Part shown: positions 26,310 to 34,897 of the stretch, in pieces
Layout: each line of letters opens with the position of its first letter
How positions within the stretch are numbered: position 1 is the stretch's first letter
Position numbers and translations under genes: made by a program
Assembly (NCBI GenBank): GCA_038534195.1
Contig: JBCAXE010000003.1
Span: 62,001 to 126,000 of the forward strand
Direction: 5' to 3'
Length of the DNA: 64,000 nucleotides
From: JAJFFW01 sp038534195
Lineage (GTDB): Bacteria > Pseudomonadota > Alphaproteobacteria > Caulobacterales > Parvularculaceae
The notes under the pieces: generated by a model
Told to the model about the DNA's origin: nothing
The model's input: the letters and a program-made list of their open reading frames with translations, nothing else
Database searches by the model: none

Positions 26310-26911
26310 GAGGGGTGTTTCTGGCCGCGTGCCTGATGGTCGTTTTCGGCTGCGGGCAAAATCAAGCAGTGGCGACTGAAAATGAAGCGGAAGTCGTCGC
26401 GGTAAAGACAGATGCGCCGACTTGGGTCGTCGACTATAACAAGAGCCGCCTTGGCTTTAGCGCAACGCAAAACGGCAACCGGTTTGACGGCGAGTTTGAA
26501 AAGTTCAAAGCGCGCATTCTTCTGGATCCGGACAAACCGGAAACGGGCGCCATTGATGTTCGTGTTGACATGACGAGCGCCGAAGCCGGCGACCGCCAGC
26601 GCAACGCCGCGTTGCCCGGCGGCGACTGGTTCAAGGCGAAAGAGTTTCCGTTCGCGCGGTTCGTCTCTTCCGAGATCGTCAGCGACAGTGAAGGACGGTT
26701 CGCCGCCAAGGGCGACTTAACGATCCGCGACGTGACGAAAGAAATCATCTTGCCGTTTGCCCTCAAGATTGAGGGCGATAACGCGATCGCAGTGGGCGAA
26801 GTGACGCTTGTGCGGAGCGAATTTGGCGTTGGACGCGGTGAATTTTCTGAAGGCAAATGGGTTAGCCTAGATGTTCTTGTCCGTGTGGAGATCGCGGCCA
26901 CTAAAAAATAA
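26306..26911 (+). CDS. YceI family lipoprotein (second copy)
   Basis: 201 residues, lipobox MVVFGCGQ. YceI core: WVVDYNKSRLGFSATQNGNRFDG, VDMTSAEAGDRQRNAALPGGDWFKAKEFPFA, and LTIRDVTKEIILPF. The gene begins within the last codons of the cytochrome b561 gene (ATGA overlap), so the three proteins are probably made in fixed ratio. The role is inferred as an isoprenoid-binding periplasmic partner of the cytochrome. Confidence 0.93.
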   Translation: MRGVFLAACLMVVFGCGQNQAVATENEAEVVAVKTDAPTWVVDYNKSRLGFSATQNGNRFDGEFEKFKARILLDPDKPETGAIDVRVDMTSAEAGDRQRNAALPGGDWFKAKEFPFARFVSSEIVSDSEGRFAAKGDLTIRDVTKEIILPFALKIEGDNAIAVGEVTLVRSEFGVGRGEFSEGKWVSLDVLVRVEIAATKK

Positions 26912-26927
26912 TTGCGCCGCCTTAAGG

Positions 26928-27701
26928 CTAGTTTTGGTTGATCCCGTAGGTCATCCAGCGCGTGCCGACCCTTTCTTCAATGACGTCAAAGCCGTTGGCT
27001 GACAGTATCGCCGCGCAGCGATCATGGGTGCGTTCGCCATGGCGCTCAGCGCCCGTATCGAGCGCCACGGTGTGGACGTTCGGGAAAAAATCACCGATCC
27101 CCTTCAATACTTCTGGTTCGGCGCCCTCCGCGTCGCATTTGATCAGGTCAATCTGTGCGATCTCATGGTCGCTGCAAAAGCTCTCAATGGTGGTCGCCTT
27201 TTTGCGCACTGTGGGAACGCCTTCTGAAAATACCGACGAGTCTGCGCGGGCTGGCGCAAGACCGAAATCGATCTCGCCGATTTCCTTCCACAGAACGTCA
27301 TCATAGGCGGACGCCCGATCCAGCGCAGCGATGTTTTGCATCAGACAGGCGTAAACAGCTGGATCCGGTTCGAAGCAATGGACGCGCGCACCATAGCGGT
27401 CGCACACATGGGCGAATTCGCCGGCGTTCGCGCCTACGTCGAGGACGACGCTTTGGGGCGTCAGCGTCATGTACCGGCCGATCCCATATTCGCGTTCCAA
27501 CAGATCGAGGCGCGCGCGCCAACCATGGCGATAAAGCTTCCAGCGGAGGGCGGAAGGCGCAAAGATTTGTTGATTTTCAACGGTGATAACGGCGCCGCAC
27601 GACGCAGGCGCCACACGCACCGCTTTGTGGCCACCGAGGCGCAAAGCCGCATACGCCTGTTGGCGTAAGAGTTTCAATCGTTGTGAAAAGGGAAGCTGCA
27701 T
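26928..27701 (-). CDS. FkbM family methyltransferase
   Basis: 257 residues. SAM-binding motif I is VVLDVGANAGEFAHVC at about 92-107, followed by VHCFEPDPAVYACL and the FkbM-typical IDLIKCDAEGAEPEVLKG. These enzymes O-methylate sugars or natural products, and here may modify a surface glycan. Convergent with the yceI operon and divergent from the DUF2855 gene. Confidence 0.9.
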   Translation of the reverse strand: MQLPFSQRLKLLRQQAYAALRLGGHKAVRVAPASCGAVITVENQQIFAPSALRWKLYRHGWRARLDLLEREYGIGRYMTLTPQSVVLDVGANAGEFAHVCDRYGARVHCFEPDPAVYACLMQNIAALDRASAYDDVLWKEIGEIDFGLAPARADSSVFSEGVPTVRKKATTIESFCSDHEIAQIDLIKCDAEGAEPEVLKGIGDFFPNVHTVALDTGAERHGERTHDRCAAILSANGFDVIEERVGTRWMTYGINQN

Positions 27702-27771
27702 TTTCCTCTGACCCGGCGCGCCGCAGTGTCTATACTCTGATTGCCGTCACAACAAACAGCGAGGTGAAGCC

Positions 27772-28848
27772 ATGATCCAGTTTCAAGTAAAAAGAGACGA
27801 TATCGCACAAACGCGTACCGTGGATCTCGATATGGGCGCGCTTGGCGACGGCGAAATTCGCGTCAGGATCGACCGCTTTGCGTTCACCGCTAATAACATC
27901 ACCTATGGCGTCGTCGGCGAACGCATTGGCTATTGGAAGTTTTTCCCCGCCGAAGGCGAGTGGGGCGTCATCCCGGTCTGGGGCTTTGCTGATGTGGTGG
28001 AATCCAATGCGAGCGACGTTGCGGTCGGCGAACGGCTTTACGGCTACTTCCCCATGGGCGCATCGTTGACGATGACGCCGGGCAAAGTCAGCGAGCGCAG
28101 GCTCGTAGACGCTGCGCCCCACCGCGCCGAACTGCCCCCGGTCTATAATTCTTACGCCCGGGTGAAAGCGGAACCCGGCTATGACGGCGCCATGGACGAT
28201 GAGCGCATGTTGTTATTCCCGCTCTATGCGACCTCTTACTGTCTTTATGATTTTCTTCTGGATAATGACTGGTTCGGCGCCGAACAGGTCGTCATTGTCA
28301 GCGCGTCGAGTAAGACGGCGATCGGCCTCGCCTACGCTTTGGCGGGCGACGAGAATGCGCCGCCGCAAACCGGCCTGACGTCGGAACGCAATGCGGCGTT
28401 CGTCAATGGATTAAGTCTCTACGATCATGTTGTGACCTACGACAAGTTGGCGGACGTCGACGCGGCGAAGCCGACGGTCATTGTCGATATGTCCGGCAAC
28501 GGGGATGTATTGAGCCGGCTGCACAGCCACCTCGGCGACAATATGAAATATTGCTCCAATGTGGGCGTGACCCACTGGGAAGACAATGCGATGGGCGAGG
28601 GGTTCATCAAGGAACGCAGCGCCATGTTCTTCGCGCCCGGGCATATTCAAAAACGCACCGCCGAGTGGGGCCCCGGCGTGTTCGACCAAAAAGCGTTCGG
28701 CTTCTGGCGCGACGCCGCCATCCAGAGCAGGCAGTGGTTGAAGTTAAAGTATTATGACGGCCTGAAAGACTTCGCCGCGACTTATGACGAGGTGCGTAAC
28801 GGCGCCTTGGCGCCGAACGACGGCGTTATCGTAAAAATGCCGGCCTGA
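27772..28848 (+). CDS. DUF2855 family protein
   Basis: 358 residues that follow DUF2855 throughout: an MDR/quinone-oxidoreductase-like fold with RFAFTANNITYGVVG, IPVWGFADVVESN, VVIVSASSKTAIGLAYAL and IVDMSGNGDVLSRLH. Members lack an assigned reaction but resemble zinc-free medium-chain reductases binding NAD(P). GAGGTG precedes the ATG. Convergent with mlaF, 8 bp apart. Confidence 0.88.
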   Translation: MIQFQVKRDDIAQTRTVDLDMGALGDGEIRVRIDRFAFTANNITYGVVGERIGYWKFFPAEGEWGVIPVWGFADVVESNASDVAVGERLYGYFPMGASLTMTPGKVSERRLVDAAPHRAELPPVYNSYARVKAEPGYDGAMDDERMLLFPLYATSYCLYDFLLDNDWFGAEQVVIVSASSKTAIGLAYALAGDENAPPQTGLTSERNAAFVNGLSLYDHVVTYDKLADVDAAKPTVIVDMSGNGDVLSRLHSHLGDNMKYCSNVGVTHWEDNAMGEGFIKERSAMFFAPGHIQKRTAEWGPGVFDQKAFGFWRDAAIQSRQWLKLKYYDGLKDFAATYDEVRNGALAPNDGVIVKMPA

Positions 28849-28856
28849 CCGCTGAT

Positions 28857-29639
28857 CTAGTTTTTGCGCAGCGCCATCTTGATCGGACCGTCAGCCCGTC
28901 CGTGGACGAACTGGTCAACCATGGGGTTGCCGCTCTCCATCACTTGATCCGAAGGCCCACGCCAGATGATCTGTCCCTGATAAAGCATGGCGATGTCGTC
29001 GGCGATTTTCTGCGCCGACGCCATGTCATGGGTGATGGAAAGCGCTGTCGCGCCAAGGGCGTTTACGCGGTCGGAAATCAGATTGTTGATGACGTCGGCG
29101 GTAATCGGATCAAGGCCCGTGGTTGGTTCGTCAAAGAACAAGATCGACGGTTCGGCGGCGATCGCGCGCGCAAGACCAACCCGCTTTTGCATGCCGCCCG
29201 AAAGGTCAGACGGTAAAAGCGCCCCCACATCCGGCGACAGGCCCACTTGCGCGAGACATTCAAGGGCGCGGGCTTTGGGGTCGGCGCGATGGGCGCCGCC
29301 GTCGCCGTAGAGAATCCGGAAGGCCACGTTCTCCCAGATTTTTAAGCTGTCAAAAAGCGCCCCGCCCTGAAACAGCATGCCGATCTGGCGGGTGAGCGCC
29401 TTGCGCTTACGGTCTGAAGCGCGGGCGAGATTGACCCCGTCAATTTCGATGGAGCCGGCGTCTGGTTGCATCAGGCCGAGGATGCATTTCAGGAGAACGG
29501 ACTTGCCTGACCCGGACCCGCCGATGACGACGAGCGATTGTCCCTCCGTCAGGTCAAGATCGACGCCTTGCAGAACTTTCTTCGCGCCGAAGGATTTCTT
29601 GAGGCCGCGAATACGGATTTTGACATTTGTCTCACCCAT
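28857..29639 (-). CDS. mlaF: Phospholipid ABC transporter ATPase MlaF
   Basis: 260 residues from the ATG at 29639 (MGETNVKIRIRGLKKSFG), 11 bp after the mlaE stop; the longer frame to 29783 lies inside mlaE and is a shadow. Walker A GGSGSGKSVLLK, signature LSGGMQKRVGLARA, Walker B ILFFDEPTTGLDP. Together with MlaE it drives retrograde phospholipid transport for outer membrane asymmetry. The MCE protein MlaD is not adjacent. Confidence 0.94.
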   Translation of the reverse strand: MGETNVKIRIRGLKKSFGAKKVLQGVDLDLTEGQSLVVIGGSGSGKSVLLKCILGLMQPDAGSIEIDGVNLARASDRKRKALTRQIGMLFQGGALFDSLKIWENVAFRILYGDGGAHRADPKARALECLAQVGLSPDVGALLPSDLSGGMQKRVGLARAIAAEPSILFFDEPTTGLDPITADVINNLISDRVNALGATALSITHDMASAQKIADDIAMLYQGQIIWRGPSDQVMESGNPMVDQFVHGRADGPIKMALRKN

Positions 29640-29650
29640 GCGCGGCGCCC

Positions 29651-30424
29651 CTAAAAGTCCACGAGGAAAGACGTCATCACATAATTCGAGGCGAAGATCG
29701 CGACGGCCGACGCCACGACCGCGGACCGCGTCGCCGCGCCGACGCCTTGCGCCCCGCCGCGGCTCATATAGCCGTAGTAGCACCCCATGACCGAAATCAA
29801 AAAACCGAAAACGGTCGCTTTAATCAGTCCGCTGATAACATCGTCGCTGGTGAGGAACTGTTCGAGGTTGGTGATGTAGACAGCGCCTTCAAAGTCGAGC
29901 GCGTAGACGGCGGTCAGGTAGCCGCCATAAATGCCGATAATGTCAGCCACAAGCACGAGCAGCGGCAACATCAGCGTCGTCGCAAGGACGCGCGGGGCGA
30001 TGAGATAGCGGAACGGATCGACGGAGAGCGTCGCCATGGCGTCGATCTGGTCCGAGACGCGCATGGCGCCGAGCTCTGCCGCCATCGCCGAGGCGGCGCG
30101 TCCGGCGACCATCAACGCTGCGAAACCTGGGCCGAGTTCGCGCACAATGGAGACGCCGAGAATTTGCGGCAGAAACGTTTCTGCATTGAAGCGCGCCGAC
30201 CCGTCATAGATGTTGAGCGCAAGCGCCGCGCCGGTGAAAATTGCGGTCAGACCGACCACGGGCAGCGAATTAAAGCCGATGCGCAGGACCATCGACGAGA
30301 ACGCGCGCCAGTAAAACGGCAGGCCGATCCAGCTCACGGCGCTGCGTCCGGCGAAAAGGCTCATGCGGCCAATCTCGCCGAATACGGCGATCGTCAGCGC
30401 GCCGATCCCTGCAAAAACATTCAT
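29651..30424 (-). CDS. mlaE: Phospholipid ABC transporter permease MlaE
   Basis: 257 residues, about five membrane helices, MlaE/YrbE family. Typical segments are REIGPGF-like VRELGPGFAALMVAGRAASAMAAELGAMRVSDQIDAM (the conserved EF loop contacting the ATPase) and DVISGLIKATVFGFLISVMGCYYG. Lies 10 bp downstream of alr and 11 bp upstream of mlaF, so alr-mlaE-mlaF are probably one operon. Confidence 0.94.
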   Translation of the reverse strand: MNVFAGIGALTIAVFGEIGRMSLFAGRSAVSWIGLPFYWRAFSSMVLRIGFNSLPVVGLTAIFTGAALALNIYDGSARFNAETFLPQILGVSIVRELGPGFAALMVAGRAASAMAAELGAMRVSDQIDAMATLSVDPFRYLIAPRVLATTLMLPLLVLVADIIGIYGGYLTAVYALDFEGAVYITNLEQFLTSDDVISGLIKATVFGFLISVMGCYYGYMSRGGAQGVGAATRSAVVASAVAIFASNYVMTSFLVDF

Positions 30425-30434
30425 TCCGCCACCC

Positions 30435-31553
30435 CTAACGACCCGTCAGCATGGTTTCAGCAGCTTCCTCACCCCAGAAGTACCGGCGATCGATGCGTGC
30501 GCCAAGCCCCGTGAGCAATTCATACCCGATGGTGCCGCAGGCCGCCGCGGCCTCTTCAATCGGCAGATTTGAGCCGAAAAACTCCGCCCGGTCGCCCGGC
30601 GCCACGGCGCGCGGCGCATCGGTCACGTCAAGAATGATCAGGTCCATCGAAATCCGGCCCACGACCGGGCAGGGCGCCACGCCGATATAGGCATGGGCCC
30701 GGTTGGAACCAGCGCGCGGAAAGCCGTCGCCATAGCCGAGCGCCACGGTGGCGAGCGTTCGCTCAGTATCGAACGTGACGGTGCAATCATAGCCGGCGCT
30801 TTCGCCCGCGGGAACGCGCCGGGTTTGAAGCACGGGCGCGGTGAGGCGCGCAACCGGCTTAATCTGATCGTGCGGCCCGTCGAACGGGCCGACGCCATAA
30901 AGGCCGACGCCGAGACGGGTCAGGTCAAACCCGTAATCGGCATTGATGAGGGCGCCGCCAGTGGAGGCGAGGCTCGCGCGCGCTTCCGGAAAGTGCGCGG
31001 CGATTTCTTTAAAGGCTGCGTATTGCCGGTCCAGCATCGGGGCGCCTGGCGTCGAAGCGCATGCGAAGTGGCTCATTATAAGCGTGATATTAAGTCCGGA
31101 TATTTTTTGGAGCGCGCCGAGTTCATCAGGATCGAGACCGAGGCGGTTCATGCCGGTGTCCACATGCAGCGCCGCCGGTGCGCCGGGAAATACCGACGCC
31201 CATAAAGTCGCCTGCTCCAGCGTGTTTAAAATGGGGATCAGTTTGTTGATACGATAATGCGTAAGCGTATCATTTGTGGGTCCGTTGAAAATATAAATGT
31301 CACTCGCGGGCGCAATATCCTGAAGCGCGCCGCGCAAGGCGGCGCCTGTTTCCGCGTAAGCGACAAAAAAACTCTCACAGTTCTGTTTCAACGCCAGCGC
31401 GCGCGCAACCGGCGCAAGACCAAGCCCATAAGCGTCGCATTTCACCACTGCCGCGGCTTCGGCGTCAGGCGTGGCGCGCGCAATCGCTTCAAAATTGGCG
31501 CACAAGGCCTGAAGGTCTATATCCACCGACGGAGCGGCGTCAACGTAAGTCAT
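30435..31553 (-). CDS. alr: Alanine racemase
   Basis: 372 residues, fold type III PLP enzyme. AAAVVKCDAYGLG supplies the PLP-binding lysine, DTGMNRLGLD the substrate pocket, ALGYGDGFPR the catalytic tyrosine region and GRISMDLIILDVTD a further conserved strand. It makes D-alanine for peptidoglycan. In many alphaproteobacteria alr is next to dnaB; here about 3 kb with glpX and sqdB separate them. Confidence 0.96.
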   Translation of the reverse strand: MTYVDAAPSVDIDLQALCANFEAIARATPDAEAAAVVKCDAYGLGLAPVARALALKQNCESFFVAYAETGAALRGALQDIAPASDIYIFNGPTNDTLTHYRINKLIPILNTLEQATLWASVFPGAPAALHVDTGMNRLGLDPDELGALQKISGLNITLIMSHFACASTPGAPMLDRQYAAFKEIAAHFPEARASLASTGGALINADYGFDLTRLGVGLYGVGPFDGPHDQIKPVARLTAPVLQTRRVPAGESAGYDCTVTFDTERTLATVALGYGDGFPRAGSNRAHAYIGVAPCPVVGRISMDLIILDVTDAPRAVAPGDRAEFFGSNLPIEEAAAACGTIGYELLTGLGARIDRRYFWGEEAAETMLTGR

Positions 31554-31600
31554 CGGGGCAGGCTAGGCGTATTTTTCGGCGGAAGGAAGGCGGCGGGCGG

Positions 31601-32284
31601 TTACGTCCCGGCGAGCGCGGCGCGGACCGCCTCTGCTTTGATGCGCACCGTGTCGATTGGCGCCGGCGACCCCGCGGCCGCCGGAGAAGATGGCCATAAG
31701 GCGATTAGATCGCTCAGCGCCGCTTTCACGGTTTCATCATTAAGCTGTTCCGCCCGCTCCAGCGCCACAAGAGAAAATCCGTAAGCGTCCTGATACTCCC
31801 CCACGTCTGTGACGACGCCGTCCGTCACGGCGATTTCGTATTCTTCGACCACATTGTTCATCAGGAAGGCGATGATCGCGGCCGGGTCGCCGCCCGCTTT
31901 GCGCGCAACCAGCGCAAGATTTTCTTCCGCCACCTGCAATTGTGGTTCGATATCCGCAGCGGTGCGGCCTTCTTTGAGCGCCGCAGAGACAGTTTCGAAC
32001 AACGCCCCGTTAAATCCGTATGCGTCGAGGCCTTCGCGTTCAGCGGCGTGTGTTTCCGAGACTGGGTGGAGAAGGTGAGGCGCCGCCATCGCAGGCTCGC
32101 CCGCGCGATAAAGCGCGAGCCCGGCCTTCACGTGGCCGGTCATCAGCGCCAGCCGGAAAGGGAGCGGCAGCGGGTCTTCATGCGCGCCGTGCGCGGCTTC
32201 TTTGCTCGGCTGCTCGCTGCAGGCGGCCGGCCCTAAAACGGCTGCAAGGAGCGCTGCGCAAAGTGTTCGCACGGTACAGTTCAT
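31601..32284 (-). CDS. Hypothetical lipoprotein
   Basis: 227 residues with a lipobox signal (AAVLGPAACSEQ). The mature part is helical and begins PLPLPFRLALMTGHVKAGLALYRAGEPAMAAPHLLHPVSE, with further A/E/L-rich helices. A His-rich start (EAAHGAHED) is present. I do not recognise a named family with confidence. Divergent from glpX. Confidence 0.8.
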   Translation of the reverse strand: MNCTVRTLCAALLAAVLGPAACSEQPSKEAAHGAHEDPLPLPFRLALMTGHVKAGLALYRAGEPAMAAPHLLHPVSETHAAEREGLDAYGFNGALFETVSAALKEGRTAADIEPQLQVAEENLALVARKAGGDPAAIIAFLMNNVVEEYEIAVTDGVVTDVGEYQDAYGFSLVALERAEQLNDETVKAALSDLIALWPSSPAAAGSPAPIDTVRIKAEAVRAALAGT

Positions 32285-32470
32285 CTTTGGTTCTCCTTTG
32301 GCGGCCAGCGTAGTGCCACAAAACCCGTCTTATCGACAAACCTGGGCAGCGGCGCAATGTTTGGGATTTCTGACGGTTTCGCAGGCTCACGGGCGCGGCG
32401 CCCTTGCAGGACGGTCCGATTTCTTGCATTGCAGCACCAGAAATTGCCGCAAAGGCTGGGAGGCGAGGCG

Positions 32471-33427
32471 ATGACCGAAGAAAACTACCTTGATCGCGTG
32501 CTTACGATGGAAGTCGGCCGGTGCACGGAAGCGGCGGCGGTGGCGGCCTCCACCATGATCGGACGCGGCGACAAGGAAGCAGCGGATCAGGAAGCGGTTA
32601 CAGCCCTTCGTTCAGCCTTCAACAAGCTTGAGATGGATGGAACGGTCGTTATCGGCGAGGGCGAGCGCGACGAGGCGCCGATGCTTTATATCGGCGAGAA
32701 GGTCGGCACTGGTCGCGGCCCCAAGATCGACATCGCGCTCGACCCGCTGGAAGGAACGACGCTCACGGCGAAAGCCATGGCGAACGCGCTGGCGGTCGTA
32801 GCGATGGCGCAGGGCGGGACGCTTCTTCACGCCCCGGACGTCTACATGCAGAAGATCGCTTGCGGCCCCGGCTATCCCGAAGGCGTGATCGATCTGGACG
32901 CGACGGTGGAAGACAATATCGCCGCGCTTGCCAAGGCCAAAGAGGTCGAGACGTCTGAGATTACGCTCTGCGTTCTCGATCGTGAACGGCACGAAGGCAT
33001 CATTCAGTCGGCGCGGAAAATGGGCTCGCGCGTATTTCTTATCCCTGACGGGGACGTGGCCGGCGTCTTCCACACCACGGAAGCCCACACGGGCATCGAC
33101 ATGTATGTGGGTTCGGGGGGCGCGCCGGAGGGCGTCCTCGCCGCTGCGGCGCTTCGGTGCGTGGGCGGACAAATGCAAGGGCGGCTCCTCTTTAGAAACG
33201 ACGATGAACGCGGCCGCGCCGAAAAAGCGGGCATCAACGATCTTGATCGGAAATATGATCTACGCGACCTGGCGTCCGGCGACGTTATTTTCGCCGCCAC
33301 GGGCGTCACGAACGGCACCATGCTCGACGGCGTTAAATGGGAGCCCGGGTACGTTCATACGCATACGGTGGTTATGCGCTCAAAAACCGGCACCGTGCGG
33401 TATATCCGCGCAAAAACCCGGCGTTAG
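32471..33427 (+). CDS. glpX: Class II fructose-1,6-bisphosphatase GlpX
   Basis: 318 residues from the ATG at 32471 (GGGAGGCGAGG upstream; MTEENYLDRVLTMEVGR), matching the normal GlpX start. Signature residues: VIGEGERDEAPMLYIGEKVG and IALDPLEGTTLTA (metal and substrate binding), and YVGSGGAPEGVLAAAALRCVGG. It dephosphorylates fructose 1,6-bisphosphate in gluconeogenesis. Followed by sqdB, which has its own candidate promoter. Confidence 0.95.
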   Translation: MTEENYLDRVLTMEVGRCTEAAAVAASTMIGRGDKEAADQEAVTALRSAFNKLEMDGTVVIGEGERDEAPMLYIGEKVGTGRGPKIDIALDPLEGTTLTAKAMANALAVVAMAQGGTLLHAPDVYMQKIACGPGYPEGVIDLDATVEDNIAALAKAKEVETSEITLCVLDRERHEGIIQSARKMGSRVFLIPDGDVAGVFHTTEAHTGIDMYVGSGGAPEGVLAAAALRCVGGQMQGRLLFRNDDERGRAEKAGINDLDRKYDLRDLASGDVIFAATGVTNGTMLDGVKWEPGYVHTHTVVMRSKTGTVRYIRAKTRR

Positions 33428-33444
33428 GGCGTTCGCGGCCTCGC

Positions 33445-33474
33445 TTGATACGCACACGCCGATTAGGGCATAAT
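33445..33474 (+). promoter_or_regulatory. Candidate promoter of sqdB
   Basis: TTGATA (33445-33450) and CATAAT (33469-33474) are 18 bp apart, 37 bp before the sqdB ATG. The match to a sigma-70-type promoter is good for this genome. Motif-based only. Confidence 0.45.
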
Positions 33475-33511
33475 AGCAATAAGACTTCGTTGAGTAGTTG
33501 AAAGGAAACCC

Positions 33512-34729
33512 ATGAAAATTGCGGTTCTTGGCGGCGACGGCTTTGTCGGCTGGCCCACATCATTACACCTGTCCGCGGCCGGCCATGAGGTGCATGTCAT
33601 CGACAATCTTTCCCGGCGCTGGATCGACGCAGAGTTAGGCGTGCAGTCGTTGACGCCCATGGATTCGATCCAGGAACGCGTTCGTATCTGGCGCGAGGTT
33701 TCCGGTCACGAAATCGGGTTTCACCTTCTCGATATCGCCAAAGATTATGAACGGCTTAAAAGCTGGATCGAAACACACCGTCCCGACGCCATCATTCATT
33801 TCGCGGAGCAGCGCGCTGCGCCTTATTCGATGAAGTCGGAACAACATAAGAATTACACGGTCGATAACAACGTCAACGCCACGCACAATATGCTGAACGC
33901 ATTGGTGGCGAGCGGCGTCGATGCGCATGTGGTTCACCTCGGCACCATGGGCGTTTACGGCTATTCGACCGTCGGCGCAGCGATCCCGGAAGGGTATCTG
34001 CCGGTGACGATCGATCTGGAAGACGGTGGCAGCGCTAAGCAGGATATTCTCTATCCGGCTAATCCTGGCTCGATCTACCACATGACGAAGTGCCTCGATC
34101 AACTCCTGTTCCAATTCTACGCCAAGAATGACGGCTTGCGGATCACCGATCTCCATCAGGGCATTGTCTGGGGGACGCATACGGAGCAAACGAAGCGCCA
34201 CGAGCAACTGATCAACCGGTTCGACTATGACGGTGATTACGGGACGGTGTTGAACCGATTCCTGATTCAGGCCGCGATCGGATATCCGCTGACGGTGCAC
34301 GGCACGGGCGGCCAGACGCGCGCCTTCATTCACATTCAGGATTGCGTGCGCTGCATTGAGCTGGCGCTCGCCGATACGCCGAAGAGCGGCGACCGCGTGA
34401 AAATCTTCAACCAGATGACCGAGACGCACCGCGTCAAAGATCTGGCGGCGCTGATTGCGAAAATGACCGGCGCGGAAATCGCTTATCTCCCGAACCCGCG
34501 CAAGGAAGCGCCGGAGAACGACCTGATTGTGAAAAACGATCAATTCCTCGCGCTCGGTCTAAATCCGATCACGCTCGCGGAAGGGCTGCTCCAGGAGGTG
34601 GTGGAGGTCGCGAAAAAATATCAACATCGCATCGACCGCTCACGCATTCCCGCCGTCTCGGCGTGGACAGAAACGCTCGCCGCAAAGGTTGATCATGACC
34701 CGGAAGGCAAGAAGCTGAAGATCGTTTGA
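33512..34729 (+). CDS. sqdB: UDP-sulfoquinovose synthase SqdB-like
   Basis: 405 residues. The N-terminus MKIAVLGGDGFVGWPTSLHLSAAGHEVHVIDNLSRR is the hallmark of SqdB, and HLGTMGVYGYS and YHMTKCLDQLLFQFY carry the catalytic Thr and YxxxK. SqdB makes UDP-sulfoquinovose from UDP-glucose and sulfite, the head group donor for the sulfolipid SQDG. No sqdX-type glycosyltransferase lies next to it. Sulfolipid use under phosphate limitation is established for some alphaproteobacteria; here it is inferred. Confidence 0.93.
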   Translation: MKIAVLGGDGFVGWPTSLHLSAAGHEVHVIDNLSRRWIDAELGVQSLTPMDSIQERVRIWREVSGHEIGFHLLDIAKDYERLKSWIETHRPDAIIHFAEQRAAPYSMKSEQHKNYTVDNNVNATHNMLNALVASGVDAHVVHLGTMGVYGYSTVGAAIPEGYLPVTIDLEDGGSAKQDILYPANPGSIYHMTKCLDQLLFQFYAKNDGLRITDLHQGIVWGTHTEQTKRHEQLINRFDYDGDYGTVLNRFLIQAAIGYPLTVHGTGGQTRAFIHIQDCVRCIELALADTPKSGDRVKIFNQMTETHRVKDLAALIAKMTGAEIAYLPNPRKEAPENDLIVKNDQFLALGLNPITLAEGLLQEVVEVAKKYQHRIDRSRIPAVSAWTETLAAKVDHDPEGKKLKIV

Positions 34730-34897
34730 GGCGAAGGGGTTCAGTAAGACGCTGCGCAGCGTTGGCGTTTTCGGCGTTGGATACTGCATCGGACGCCTTC
34801 CCGCTGTCGTGCTGCGGGATCGCGGATATTGGTATATTGGCGCTCAATGTCCGACACGGGCCTTTAACCGTCCCAGCCGCGCGCTCACGCCAACCAA

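Noticed and set aside
29627..30514. Plus-strand frame of 295 codons opposite mlaE
   Set aside because: Antisense to mlaE and mlaF; low-complexity charged translation.
33635..34543. Minus-strand frame of 302 codons opposite sqdB
   Set aside because: Antisense to a clear SqdB gene; no motif.
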